DNA of 64,000 nucleotides from the NCBI GenBank assembly GCA_963921935.1, contig OY998179.1:49644222-49708221 (forward strand). The letters are read 5' to 3'. The position numbers and the translations under genes are program-made. The notes beneath the pieces were generated by a model. It was not told the origin of the DNA and did no database searches. It saw only the letters and a list, made by a program, of their open reading frames with translations. This document shows positions 44,167 through 55,797 of the stretch, one piece after another. The stretch is from Galeruca laticollis. Taxonomy: Eukaryota > Arthropoda > Insecta > Coleoptera > Chrysomelidae. Positions within the stretch are counted from its first letter, which is position 1. Each line of letters begins with the position of its first letter.

Positions 44167-45115
44167 CTACATTTTCACGTGACGCTAGAAGCTCAACAAT
44201 GAGCTTCAAAAGCTGTCACATGTCTAAATGGAACGCTCAAATTTGTAGCTTCCATGAAAAAGTTATACCAGTGTCAAAATTGGAGCGTCTTGCAAATAAA
44301 ATACATATAAAACCTAAATTTAATTGTTCCTGTTAATAATTATATTGATAAGCAAGTGTAAAAATGTCAAATAAAGATCGATATCGAAAATATGTTGCTG
44401 AATATCATCAAAAATATACTGAATGATATAATCGGAATATACAGTATTTAGCACAAGTGTAAGGACTCAATATAAATCATAGATTCCAATTCTTCATTCA
44501 TTTTACTCAATATTTATATACTCTTTGTTAACACATTAATAAACCATAGAGCAAATAATACTTATTCGATTTGTCTATGGAGTAACACAGTTCAAACCAC
44601 TGTTGCCAAATGTGTCGATTTTTCCTCAAATTGGGGATTTTTCAACGTAGTGACGAAATTATTAGGGATTTTAAATTTTATTGGTAGAAAGTGAGAACCT
44701 AGTAAATTTGCTTACTTTTCATTAAGTAAGGTACCAAGTTATATTCTGTTTATTTGTGATGAGATATAGAAGACTGTTCTTATTTTGAAGTGGTTATGTG
44801 CATTAAAAAATTGTTTCTTGATTTTATATAATTTTATACATTTTATAATAAAAAGTTTATTTGTACAAATTTTGTTACATTTAATTTAATATGTTGGCAA
44901 CTTTTAAATCACGGTTGGCACAGTTTTGATAGGATGGTTAAGGATGTAAATATTTTTCGCCTGGCAACACTGGTTCAAGCTGAAAATCGACACTGAAAGT
45001 TGGTTTAAAAGGAACTTCCTAAAGCGAAGCTAAAACCCTAAAACTGCATATTTTAGTCATGTGATCACCGGTTTGATCGTCAAAATTTGAGCTTCGAGCG
45101 TCACGTGAAATTGTA
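44167..45115. mobile_element. Non-autonomous TIR element M
   Basis: Inverted ends TACA(T/A)TTTCACGTGACGC followed by TMGAAGCTCA. Near-identical octamers CCTTTTAG (44159-44166) and CCTTTAGA (45116-45123) flank it, suggesting an 8-bp duplication with a 1-nt change. A 20-codon start MSNKDRYRKYVAEYHQKY at 44364 ends at a stop and is the only coding trace. Superfamily unclear. Confidence 0.65.
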
Positions 45116-45123
45116 CCTTTAGA

Positions 45124-45675
45124 ATAAGCTTAGACAAGGAAGACAAAGAATAAGGCTTTATTCTACAGAAAATTGTATTATTGACAAGTTTGTAACATAA
45201 CTGACAATGTCATGGATATAATCAAGAGGGTAATATTATGACACGTATACGTAAGTTGACAGTAATATAACAAGTAACGAACAAATTAAAAGTTATAATT
45301 GAAATTAAATAGTACAACGGCTGTGGAAATATTACACAGCTGTTGTATGAAATATTAATATTAAATTGCTTCAACTACTATTCTCGTATAAATTAAAACC
45401 AGCCCGATTAAAACAAATTATAGTGTATAACAGGTGCCATCTAGTGTCATGGTTGTGAAGTTGTTATTCCTGCCTAGCAATTCTTTGCCACTTTCTCGCC
45501 TAGCCGCAAACAGGGCCGGTGAAAGGCTAGTTTAACAGCAAGGGATAAAAACTCAACCATGCATCAACCTAGTGAGCAAATGTGTGAAACTTTCAAATCT
45601 TGTATAAGTGTAATGTGGGGTTACGTTATTGACATTTTAAGAGTTCTATCATTTTTGAAATTTTAAATTATTGAA
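45124..45675. other. Non-coding spacer
   Basis: A small hairpin (TACAACGGCTGTG / CACAGCTGTTGTA, 45311-45347) and a moderately GC-rich patch at 45430-45540 that could be a promoter/5' UTR for the zinc-finger fragment. No gene seen. Confidence 0.35.
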
Positions 45676-46052
45676 ATGTTTAAAGATGGCTGTAATGTGC
45701 TTTTATTATGTGAAAAAGTGTATAGTTACCAAAGAACATTAATAGCGCATATGAGACAAGAACATAAGGAAGAACCTATAATATCATGCTTTTTAATTTA
45801 ATAAATACCTATTATCACAAATACTTGGAAGGATGTAATGTGTCGTTTATTAATATAAAAAACTTAAGACAACATTTAAAAAAAAAGCACAACTTTGTTT
45901 TAGAACATGAGTTTGTGAAATTTTCAACGAATGAAGGTAAGTAATTTTTTAAATAGTTTTCAAAACATCTGCAACAAAATACTTTGTCTTTTATAGAATT
46001 TACTTGCTGGTTGATGAATTTAAACAAGTATTGCGTGCAATATGTCTACTGA
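45676..46052 (+). pseudogene. C2H2 zinc-finger gene fragment with one intron
   Basis: The first segment (45676-45801) starts MFKDGCNVLLLCEKVYSYQR, then TLIAHMRQEHKEE, a C2H2 finger with L..H....H. The second (45822-45936) reads EGCNVSFINIKNLRQHLKKK, then HNFVLEHEFVKFSTNE, another finger-like unit in a different frame. A consensus donor G|GTAAGT at 45937 pairs with TTTATAG at 45991-45996, giving in-phase continuation EFTCWLMNLNK and a stop at 46050-46052. N-terminal fingers followed by an EF..F..W segment recall N termini of insect SWIM/MULE-type genes, from memory and unverified. The rest is missing. Confidence 0.5.
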
Positions 46053-46267
46053 CGAATTCCAAAAAACATCGAGAAAACTTCCAAACATCGTAGGTATACT
46101 ATTACAATCGGTCAAGTAGTACTTGATTAGTGAGTGTTGTAAACTGTTTCATAGTAGAAAATTTTATGTATTCAAATATTCCAATACAAATAAAATAAAA
46201 CATCAATGATATCTGTTTATTATTTGACAATAAACGTTTATGATCTACCTACACAATCGGACTACAA

Positions 46268-46967
46268 TTAAATGAAATATTCAATTTTAAATGATCTTAT
46301 TTCCAACTTTCGTATGTCATCAGCGTAGCCCATACATTCGAAACCGAGCTCCGTTAGCCTGTGGAGCAACTCAGCTACTACGAGGCTCCATAGAAGGGAA
46401 GATATCACTCCCACTTGAGGTGTGCTGCGAGTGGCTTTAACTGATGTGGTTTGATTCCCCACCTGTGTCTTAGCTATCCTCGTCGTCAACAACTCATACA
46501 TCCATTTTACAATGGTTGCATTCACTACTCGCTTTTTTAGTGCTTCTTTGACAGCCACATGAGTTGTGTTGTCAAAGGCTCCAGATATATCCAGGAATGC
46601 GCACATTGCGATTTCTTTGTTGTTCATTCTCTGGATGACTTCGGTCAGCTGAAACAGAGCCGTCTCGGTTGATCGACCCGCTCTATAGGCATGCTGACAT
46701 TTATGAAGTGGTATATTCACCAGGTTATCTGTTCTTATCTAGTTAATCCACTACTTTCACCATCGTTTTGAGTAGAAACTATGTTAGGCAGATGGGTCTA
46801 AAAGATCGGGGATCAGTCCCATCTTTTTTCCCTATTTTTGGTATGAATGTTGCCCTTGCCCTTCTCCATTTTCTAGGTATTAGACCCACTGCTAGATTGC
46901 TTATTGTTATCTTCAGCGAGAAAGAATCTTCTCTATCCCTTGCTGCAGGAGTGCTGGAAATATTCAA
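46268..46967 (-). pseudogene. LINE reverse transcriptase fragment (I/Jockey-type)
   Basis: On the minus strand the RT starts with PRKWRRARATFIPKIGKKDG and FRPICLT (46779-46967). After a frameshift it continues with CQHAYRAGRSTETALFQL, FLDISGAFDN (motif A), STPQVGVISSLLWSLVVAEL and GYADDI (motif C). It ends soon after at about 46280, lacking thumb, RNase H and 3' end. The GYADD box and LDI.GAFDN place it among apurinic-endonuclease LINEs of the I/Jockey group. It is a truncated dead copy. Confidence 0.8.
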
Positions 46968-49076
46968 TCCACTCCTGGTGATAGGAATATTTACTTGAAA
47001 GTGTCCAGAATTTAGTGTGATAAACGTAGCTAAAAATTAATTTCGCACAAGGGTCGAGGGTATGCTCAGTTAAGCGAAGTCTAAAGAAATTCATATTTCA
47101 TTTCACACGAAGGCACCGCTAAGCAGCTGGGCACTGTTCTAATAAACGCTAACTTGTGGTTGACTGTCGCTATACCTACCGCTGCCGCATGCAAAATGAG
47201 ATTCCTTTTAACACGGGTGTTTCGACTGTCCATGTGAAAAGGAATAATAATGTTTATTGGCAAAAAAAAGAAGAACAATACATATTATAAGCAAATGCAA
47301 ATAAACATGGTAACTACACAGAAGGTTATATGTGGTTGGTATCAAAAATTAACAATAGATTCAGCTCTAACCAATACTTATAATTATAATATAAAATATA
47401 ATGATAGAAAGAAAAAATAATATAATCAATATAAATCACAAAATTAATCAATGAGGCAATGGATATGTTTCTTTCTAAACTTAGTGATAATTAAAATAAT
47501 TATTAGAAAATTAATTAAGCTATTAAAGATATTTAAAAGAAAAAAATATATTACATAATTGTAGAACAAATAGTTAAAAGTATACTACTTCTATTGCAAA
47601 AAGTCGCTCGTCTGAGAGCGGCCTTAGATATTTCCCAGTCTACTTTGTAAGCTGTTCGGCAGAAATAGGTGCTAGTTTTTTGGGACAAAAATAACACAGA
47701 GATATATTACGTCAAAAGGACGTATTGAAGCATGCCAATACCCAAAGATTATGGCCTATCACAACAAAGATATTGAACCACAATCTCCTGGGGTTTGTTG
47801 TGTGCACAATATTTTGTTTTTTAAAAGTAAAAAAATATCTTAGTAATGTAAGTTCCGTGTTAAAGAGCGGGAGACAGTTTTTAGCGACACTTGTGACCGA
47901 TCGCGAAGGTATCTGTAAAATATGGATAACCATGTAAGTGGTATCAGGCCACTGCTAACAAAGAGAAGATTTGGCGCTGATTTTAAATAAATCTAATGGT
48001 GACAAATTAATAGTAGTGGTTGTATATTTACAAAAGTTTTGCTTCTTGTTAGAACGTTATAAACGTTTTTACAATTAAAAAGTTGTTTTCACTTTGTAAA
48101 CTATTTTTAATAAAATGTGGCACAAAATTGCATGGAAAATTGATAAAAACGTTAATAATAAAAATGTTACTAGGCCTCTCATTAGGAAACATTAGAAATC
48201 AATCAAAACTAAAAATATGGTAGTATTCTTTATTAAAAGCATTACATAGTTTAATAGTTATTTAACGAACACGTATATTAATAAGGGCGATTAACAATCG
48301 AGATAATTTAACGAGCGAGCGTTTAATGTTCGAGATTATTATAAAACTTTTCCGTCGACCCTACTTTTGATTTTAAAATATACACTGAATTTTAAGAAAT
48401 TATAACAATAAAATAAATAATTACATACAATGACAGATACTAACACAGCTACTTGATTTGAAATGTTTTAGTAGGTAAGCCAACTACACCACAGGCCACT
48501 GCCAATATAAATGTATAAAAACAATGTACGTTGGGTTGCATATAATAAAATCGTATAATAGAAAATCATTCATTAATCGGGGTCATTAAACAACGATTTT
48601 GAGTGTGTTAAAATACATCATAAATGGACGGTCGACGGAAAAAATATTTTATAGTAATATATAAATGTAATATACCTATCTAACACTGATTATTGTTTTT
48701 GTGTAATTTTTTAATTGCATCTGTATAACTTGCTAAATGCACAATATTAGAATTTAATAATATTAAAGGTAGTTAATTATATTCTTATAATTTGTCTTCT
48801 AGAATGAAATAATTTGTCTTCATAATAGAAAGCGTTTTTGCACATAAATTTATATAGCTCTACTTTAAATTAACTGTAGGATCAATTACCAACAGTCCTA
48901 CATGCAGGGTTAAAACATGACACCAAAATCCTAACCAATATTTAGTATAGAAAATGGTAGTCTAAGATCACCAACTTGTCTTGTATTAAATGTATGTATC
49001 ATGTTGTTTATTATATAATTTATTTCATTCTTTTTTATATTTAAGGTAATGAGGTAGATATATAAACAGAGTAGGT
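46968..49076. other. Long AT-rich non-coding region with one inverted repeat
   Basis: No gene recognised over 2.1 kb. An imperfect inverted pair (ATTATTATAAAA.CTTTTCCGTCGAC at 48335-48359 and its mate at 48631-48658) brackets about 270 bp and may be a MITE. A slightly GC-richer patch at 47100-47240 has no identifiable content. Confidence 0.4.
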
Positions 49077-49777
49077 TTAATATTGACAACTTTTTAAATA
49101 CATTTTTACAACTCGATGTATATGTGTTAATAAGTTTCTGAAGGATATCCCCCTTTTCTGTTTTATACTCACACAGCTGGAACCTATGTTCAGATATATA
49201 GAGGTATCTATAACCGTAGATTTATGTGCTTGTACATTTGAGAAAATAGCATCTATACTTCTGTGAAGACAAGTTGGTTTATCTATTTGGTTGTGCATAT
49301 CGAATTCTGCAAGAATATTTTTTAGTTTTCTACCTTGAACATTATTAGTTAACGTTTCCAAATTTACATCTCCACAAAGAATATAAAGATTGTTTTTATT
49401 ATATGTCACACATAAGATCAAACATTTCATCTAAAAATATATCTAGATTACTGTTAAGGGTTCTGTATACTATAATAATAAACAGCTTACTTTGTTTATC
49501 TACATGTTGCAATTTTGTAATTCAGACTTCAAATTGTTTCTATGCTTTTGGTAAATGTCATGGGTTTAACAGGTAAACTGTTCTTCAACAATACACAAAT
49601 TCCGATATGCAGTGAAACCTTAATTGAAAAGCTATTTACTAAATTATAATCATACAAATTAAACTTTATCTCTTCTGAATATAACTCATGTTCTGAAAGA
49701 CACAATATATCAGGACAAATAGTGTCCAGTAATATTTCAAATTTGTTTAATTTTATTAGCTGTTATAGCTTGGACAT
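49077..49777 (-). pseudogene. LINE apurinic-type endonuclease fragment
   Basis: The minus strand reads an endonuclease of the EEP fold. An upstream block (about 49620-49750) contains DILCLSEHELYSEEI. The segment at 49077-49430 contains NLYILCGDVNLETL, then LKNILAEFDMHNQIDKPT and SIDAIFSNV. These are the E, GD-N and D blocks of CR1/Jockey-type LINE endonucleases, which nick target DNA to prime reverse transcription. Multiple stops between the blocks. No RT follows. A small hAT MITE lies directly at its 5' end. Confidence 0.7.
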
Positions 49778-49785
49778 TTAGGTGC

Positions 49786-49961
49786 TTGGCCAGATTAAGA
49801 TTTACAAGGCCCGGGGCTAAAATAATGACGGGGCCACTTAATATCAATACGTTAGATTTGTGGTATCAACACATCAAAAAATACAGAATGATTTCCAAAT
49901 AATGGGGCCCTCTTGGACCCGGGGCCATAGCCCCCCAGGCCCCTAGCTTAATACGGCCCTG
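49786..49961. mobile_element. 176-bp hAT-type MITE
   Basis: Exact 8-bp duplication TTTAGGTG at 49778-49785 and 49962-49969. Ends CTTGGCCAGATTAAG and CAGGGCCGTATTAAG (inverted, 11 of 15 match). GC-rich core with GGGGCC repeats. No coding capacity. Confidence 0.8.
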
Positions 49962-50189
49962 TTTAGGTGCATTATGGATAGTACACTTGGTTTACCATTA
50001 CCTTGATGTTTCTTCTTTATTTTAGTTTGTGATGGAATTTGTCCCATACGAGGAGTTTATTATTTATAAATCCTGTTGATTACCCTCATATTCGACATGC
50101 ATCATATTTAAAATGTTCCGTCTTCTTAGTGAGCCTAAAATCAAATTACCATCATTACTTGACAACTATCCTATCAACTTTCAGAAGAC

Positions 50190-51778
50190 ATAGTAATCTT
50201 AAAAACCTAATGCCGCACCTGGTAGGAATCCTCAGATCCTCACTGGCACTGAGGTATATTCCAAAAGATTGGAGAGAAGTCAAAGTCGTGTTCATACCAA
50301 AACCAGGAAGAATAAACTATTTCATCCCAAAAGCATATCGACCCATTAGCCTCACATTATTTTCAATGTAGACTTTAGAGAGGCTGTGCGAACGATACAT
50401 AAGAGATGTGGTGATAACACGAAATCCACTGCATCCAAATCAATCAGACCTATGCTAACGTACGGTGCGATTGCCTGGCGAGCTAAGGCAAACCATCTGA
50501 CAGTCGTCCGTAAACTGGACCAAATCCAAAGAACAGCATGCCTCAACACAACAGGAGGCATGAGAACCACACCAACAAGAGCTATGCAGGTAATCCTCGG
50601 TCTCACTCCCCTTGACATATACATCAAGGAGGTTGTTTTGATGACCATGGCACGTCTGCGCTCTACTGGTATACAACCTGATGTAGGATCCGGTAAACTG
50701 AGATGTAACTTGTGGCATGAGGCCCTCAGGGAGTTCCCACTGCTGCAGGCCAATACGGACTCGATTCCACCGCGATATGCCTTCAACAGGCCCTACAAGG
50801 TAATCTTTAAAAACAACTCACAAGACCTATTGGCAGAAGGCACAATCCGCATCTTCACAGACGGGTCTAAATCCAATGTGGGCTCAGGATGTGGTATTTT
50901 TTCCAGATCCCTGAATCTAAACATAAAATGGGCAATGGGCTGCAATGCAGGTGTTGCTCAAACAGAGCTCACTGCTATCTGCATCGCTGCTAAAGAGATT
51001 ACCAAAAGGAAAACCACAGGTAATAATATATACATCCTTACGGACAGTAGACAAACACTACTAGCCCTCAACAGACCACGTATTACATCAGGCCTAGTAC
51101 TAGAATGTCACATGGCCTTAATCGAAGCCTGTAACAACAACACGGTCACTTTAGGCTGGATCAAGGGCCATGAGAAATCGAAATGAAACCGTATTGCAGA
51201 CTCGCTAGCCAGGAAGGCAGCCTCTCAAAAACTCTTGGGACCTGGCACTTTCATTGGTCTATCGGCGTCAGCAACGGCCGACCTATTAAAGGAACACTCC
51301 CTTAATAAGTTTAAGGGTAGATGGAACGACGCAGAAGGCTGCAGGCTTGCCAAGGAACTGCTACGGTATCCGGATAGCAATTTAGCCAAAAAATACGTGA
51401 CTATGAACAGGCGGAACCTACGAACAACCATGGGAATTCTGACTGGTCACTGCCACCTACGAAAACACCTTCACAGACTGGGTCTATCTAACACCCCACT
51501 TTGTAGAGGATGTGAACAAGAAGATGAGACTGTCGAACACATTCTTTGTGAATGTCAGACACTCTCTCAATTTAGGTTTCAAGTATTCGGCGAGCACAGG
51601 CTAACATACGCCAATATGAGGGAACTTAATTCAGGCGACGTTATCGCCTACTTCAAGGAAGTAGGCTGGATGACGAGCTAGAAGGAAGTTTTGAACCTCA
51701 GAAAGATGCACAATGGGCCAATTGTGGCCTAAGTGCTGTGGGGCCACCCACCCTTCAAACCTTTACAGATACAGATAC
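50190..51778 (+). pseudogene. LINE fragment: RT start, RNase H and zinc knuckle, internal deletion
   Basis: The RT beginning (PKDWREVKVVFIPKPGR, PKAYRPISLT) runs to about 50440, then joins in another frame to the RT C terminus (LTYGAIAWRAKANHLTVVRK). The palm with its YADD box is deleted. RNase H follows with IRIFTDGSKSNVGSG (50852), QTELTAI, LTDSRQTLLAL and GWIKGHEKSK, then a single TGA (51184) and RIADSLAR. A terminal CRGCEQEDETVEHILCEC zinc motif lies near 51500-51553 and the frame stops at 51681. The 3' end near 51778 finishes with a short CAGATA repeat, typical for Jockey-like tails. Dead copy. Confidence 0.85.
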
Positions 51779-52235
51779 AGAATCTTAAAAACTTAACTCA
51801 ATGCCTTTCACAAATTAAAAACTATGGTGTGTACATAAATTATACATTTATCACTTACTTCCAGAGGAAACCCTAATTAGTGTCTTCTGAGGTGTTTTGT
51901 AAGCAGTTTGACTGATGTCGGGTTCATTTTCCAAATCCCTATGTACTTGCACAGTAACAGAACTATCCCCCGCCTTTTCAGTATCATCCAAATTCAACTC
52001 AACAAAACTATAACTTTTAGATGTGGATGGCTGGTTTATATCTAATTTGTTAATACAAAACAACTTAGTCTCATTTTATTATTATTACCTCCAATATCAA
52101 CAAATTTTCTAAAATTGTTTCTTGCAAATTCCTGTAAATGGGCGTTTGTGTCATTACCTGAAAGAAAAATAGATGAATAAATAAATGGTATACGTTTTGT
52201 GCAGGTTCAATTGAAATGAAGATACAAGAGTAATT
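51779..52235. other. Non-coding spacer before the copia element
   Basis: A 70-codon minus-strand frame at 51851-52063 (with a SYSFVELNLDDTEKAGD stretch) has non-random-looking composition but no recognised family. Otherwise AT-rich. Confidence 0.3.
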
Positions 52236-52467
52236 AAATGGGTCACAACATATTAATTTTTACATTGTTGACATATAGATCTATGGTAATGCCTTTCTTA
52301 TGAAAGTAAAAGATTTATGTTGAAGGTTAAGTTTTTACTGTAAGTGTAATACAATGGTTGAAAGAAATAATGTAAATATATTGTAAATAGTCCTCTGTGC
52401 ATTACTTTATAATACGAATGAGAAACAAATAGAAAACAAAAATCTAACAGATTATGGGCCTAGAGAG
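52236..52467 (+). repeat. 5' LTR and primer-binding site of the copia element
   Basis: LTR to 52449, followed by GATTATGGGCCTAGAG, which matches the internal initiator-tRNA-Met complementary site described for Drosophila copia rather than a tRNA 3' end. The first 40 bp are only loosely similar to the 3' LTR. Confidence 0.7.
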
Positions 52468-52527
52468 AGCGAAAATAAAGAATTATTTACAACCAGAAGG
52501 CGGCATATACCAGAAAGAAAAAAGAAA

Positions 52528-53545
52528 ATGGCGACTGTAAGATACATGAGTGTGAAAAACATTTATAACGTGGATCTATTAAATAATGAAAATTTTCATA
52601 CTTGGAAATTTCGAATGCATATCTTGCTAGAAGAGAAAGAGATACTTGATTTTATTAAAAATAAGTTTAAGATAGAGGATTATCCCGATGAAAGAAGTTA
52701 ACTGAGGCGAAGAAAAAAGATAATCGATGTAAATCATATATAATTTAAAGTTTAGAAGATAGCCAGATAGAGTTAGTAAGAGACAAACAAACGGCATACG
52801 ATATGTGGAAGAGTCTTGAGGACAGATATGAGAAAAGAGGTATACCGGGCCAGTTAATACTATAAAGAAGTTGATGAAAAAGAAGCTGGCAGACATTAAT
52901 AATTTGGAAACATTTTTCTGGAGTTTGATGAAACCCTAAGACAGCTGAAGAGTACAGGAGCTGAAATAAAAGAACAAAATATTGTATATTATTGTTGTTG
53001 GCAATGCCAAGTTCCTTTAACACCGTAATATCAATATTAGAAAATATGCCAACTGATGAGCTTACATTGGAAGTTGCAAAGTCAAAATTGAGAGCCAAAG
53101 TTGAGAGAAGAAAAGCTACCACTGGTAGCTTTTCTTCTCTCAACTAGTAGTACTAGTAATCTGAAACATAAAAGTGACACTCAAGATAGAACTGCTGCTG
53201 CATTTCATTCCAACCCACTTATTGTTTGCTACAAATGTGGAGAAAAAGGCCACTATAAATATGATTGTGTCTAGAGAATAAATAATGAATGATATGAAAG
53301 AGGAAGTCATACTAGAGATGGATTTAGAAGAGGATATGTCAGGTGGTACAGTCATTCTGGAAGTCATAGAGGTAACCGAGGGTACAGAGGCTATGGAAGA
53401 GGTTACAGAGGTAATAATCATGGAGTAAATTCAGATAGAAGTGGAAACTACACTGAAAACCGAGAAGAAATTAAAGGTCAGGATATTTATTTTTTATCTC
53501 AAAATAATGATTGTAATCATGCAATAAAAAACAACGAAATTGTTT
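52528..53545 (+). pseudogene. gag: Gag of the copia element
   Basis: Starts MATVRYMSVKN and reads LNNENFHTWKFRMHILLEEK, the conserved copia Gag opening, then breaks near 52700. Later pieces include DRQTAYDMWKSLEDRYEKRG (52786 on, RNA-binding capsid part) and the CCHC knuckle CYKCGEKGHYKYDC (53227-53268). A Gly/Arg/Tyr-rich tail with RGYRGYGRGYRG (about 53371-53415) follows, an unusual RGG-like extension. At least three frame changes. Confidence 0.75.
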
Positions 53546-54487
53546 TCTACGTAGATTCTGGTTGTACTGACCATTTGGTTAACAGTGACAAATATCTTAC
53601 AGAGTTAGTTTATTTAGACAATCCTATTAATATAGCAATTGCAAAAAATAATAATTTTATATCAGCAATAGCAGTAGGCAACATTAGAGTAACTAGTAAA
53701 GTTTATGGTAAACACATACACTGTACTATAAAAAATTGTTTTCATATACCTAATTTGCACACAAACCTTTTATCAGTTAAGAGGTTGGAAATGGTAAATT
53801 TGAAAGTGATTTTTGAAAATGGTCAATTATTCTTGTATGATAATGCAAATTTAGTAGGTCTAGGTAAGGGAAACAGTTTGTATGAAATTATATTTTATGT
53901 TAAGGAAACTCAATGTTTAAATGTTGAAACAAACCGAGAAAATTTAATGTTATGGCACAAGGTTGGGTCAATGTGTCAGTCTAATTTAGAAAAAGTAATA
54001 AAGAATAACATGTAACAGGGTCTTGAAAATGTTAGTTTGAGTAAAATTGAGGCCTGCATAAACGGTAAGATGACTAGACAGAAATTTGGTACATTCACTA
54101 GGTCTAAAAGAATATTAGAAATTGTACATTCAGATCTAGCTGGGCCTATTACACCAATTAGCCATGACGGTGGTAAATATTTTTTGTCATTTATAGATGA
54201 TTTTTCAAATTTTATTATTTTATATGTTATTAAAGATAAAAGTGGAGTATTGAGCTACTTTAATGAATATATTAATACGGTACAGGCAAAATTTGGCACT
54301 AAAGTGAGTAAATTAAGGTGTGACAATGGTAGGGAGTATATAAACAATGAGATGAAACAGTTCTGTAGAGAATATGGAACAACAATGAACTACACTACAC
54401 CCTATACTCCATAATTAAATGGAAAAGCAGAAATATATAACCGGTCATTAGTTGATAAAGGAAGAGCTGTGATAGAAGAATCTAAAG
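53546..54487 (+). pseudogene. pol: Protease and integrase (first part) of the copia element
   Basis: Protease motif VDSGCTDHLVN (about 53552-53584), the D-S-G with C-T-D-H typical of copia. The GAG-pre-integrase zinc region is at 53940-54080 (LWHK, with an in-frame stop at 54013). The integrase core at 54115-54487 has VHSDLAGPITP, RCDNGREYINNE and, after a TAA at 54412, LNGKAE with the Glu. A mariner inserted at 54488-54489 separates it from its continuation at 55798. Confidence 0.85.
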
Positions 54488-54489
54488 TA

Positions 54490-55795
54490 CGAGGTCTGAC
54501 AATTAAGTAATGCGACAATATTCAAAAATCGAGTATATTTAAAAATTAAGGTACATCAATGCGATCCCCTTCAAAGTAGTCCCCTCCACACCTATACACT
54601 TATTCCAGCGAGTTTTCCAGTTTTCGTAACAATTCTGGAACAGTTCTTGCGGCACCTCTCCTAGTACCCTCGTCACAGATTCTTGGATATCTTCAACGGA
54701 GTCAAAATGTCGACCTTTGACGAATGTTTTCATGTGGGGAAATAGGAAAAAGTCGCAGGGTGACATGTCCGGTGAATAGAGCGGTTGCGGTAACGTTGCG
54801 ATGCCTTTAGACACCAAAAACTGAGAGACACTAAACGCAGTGTGACAGGGAGCATTGTCGTGATGCAGAACCCAAGTCTTCGCGATCTCTGGACGCACTC
54901 TGAGCACCCTTTTTCGTAATCTTTCGAGTACATCGCGGTAGAATACTTGATTTAAGGTCTGTCCAGGTGGTACGAACTCTTTGTGAACCACCCCTTTGCT
55001 GTCGAAGAAGCAAATCAACATGGTTTTCACCTTGGATTTGCTCATTCTCGCCTTCTTTGGCCTTGGCGCCCCAGGGGATAGCCACTGTTGGCTTTGTCGT
55101 TTAGTTTCGGGGTCATATTGAAAAAACCAACTTCCATCACCAGTAATAACTCGATCGAGAAGAGTTGGATCACTTTCAACCTGCTCGAGAAGATCTTGAG
55201 CGATGTTCAATCGGTGGGCTTTTTGCTCATCTGAAAGGTTCTTCGGTACCATCTTCGCACACAGCTTTTTCATGGCGAAATCTTCGGTTAAAATCTTTCT
55301 AACTGTTTCCCGGTTAATATTCAACTCGTCAGCCAACATTCGAATGGTTAGTCGCCGGTCTTGACGAATAAGGGTGCGCACGCGCTGCGCATTCGTGTCG
55401 GTTCGCACTTGAATTGGCCTTCCGCTCCGCGCTTCGTCTTTGACACTCTCACGGCCATTTTTAAAATCGGCAAGCCACCGAAACACCTGACTACGACTTA
55501 GAGCATCATTACCATACACTTTAAGTACTTTTTCTGTCGCGGTTTCGCCGAGTTTCGCACAAAATTTTATTGCGCACCGTTGCTCTAAATTTCTCTCTTC
55601 CATTTTCGTGACATGCACTATTCGCGTGTTGTTACAAAACACTGAACAGCTGGCGAAGAAATGATCGTACGAGAGTCGTCAAGGTCTCAATCGAGAGAGT
55701 AGGGATCTGCTATTACGGTAGCTGAGTTACAGATTCGCAGTGTTACCACAGGCCGAGAAAAAAAATCGGTCGCATTACTCAATTGTCAGACCTCG
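54490..55795 (-). mobile_element. Complete mariner element
   Basis: Terminal inverted repeats of 27 bp with one mismatch (CGAGGTCTGACAATT(A/G)AGTA..) at 54490 and 55795, flanked by TA (54488-54489, 55796-55797). 1306 bp, the normal mariner length, with a full-length transposase. Confidence 0.95.
54539..55606 (-). CDS. Mariner transposase (DD34D), intact
   Basis: 355 codons from [10 protein letters not shown] at 55606; the frame is open upstream to 55642, but the extra residues read like untranslated leader. Two N-terminal helix-turn-helix segments recognise the ends ([40 protein letters not shown]). The catalytic triad is in [20 protein letters not shown] and [13 protein letters not shown], with 34 residues between the second and third Asp, the mariner DD34D spacing. 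The linker [16 protein letters not shown] corresponds to the usual WVPHEL-type motif. No stop or frameshift. It catalyses cut-and-paste at TA sites. The subfamily was not determined. Confidence 0.95.
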   Translation of the reverse strand, partial: KMEERNLEQRCAIKFCAKLGETATEKVLKVYGNDALSRSQVFRWLADFKNGRESVKDEARSGRPIQVRTDTNAQRVRTLIRQDRRLTIRMLADELNINRETVRKILTEDFAMKKLCAKMVPKNLSDEQKAHRLNIAQDLLEQVESDPTLLDRVITGDGSWFFQYDPETKRQSQQWLSPGAPRPKKARMSKSKVKTMLICFFDSKGVVHKEFVPPGQTLNQVFYRDVLERLRKRVLRVRPEIAKTWVLHHDNAPCHTAFSVSQFLVSKGIATLPQPLYSPDMSPCDFFLFPHMKTFVKGRHFDSVEDIQESVTRVLGEVPQELFQNCYENWKTRWNKCIGVEGTTLKGIALMYLNF

Positions 55796-55797
55796 TA

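Noticed and set aside
47712..47937. Overlapping ORFs on both strands
   Set aside because: No recognisable motif, no splice or start context; likely chance.
50352..50786. 144-codon minus-strand ORF
   Set aside because: Antisense to the LINE RT/RNase H; no motif.
53140..53421. Ser/Thr/Ile-rich minus-strand ORF
   Set aside because: Antisense of the RGY-rich copia Gag tail.
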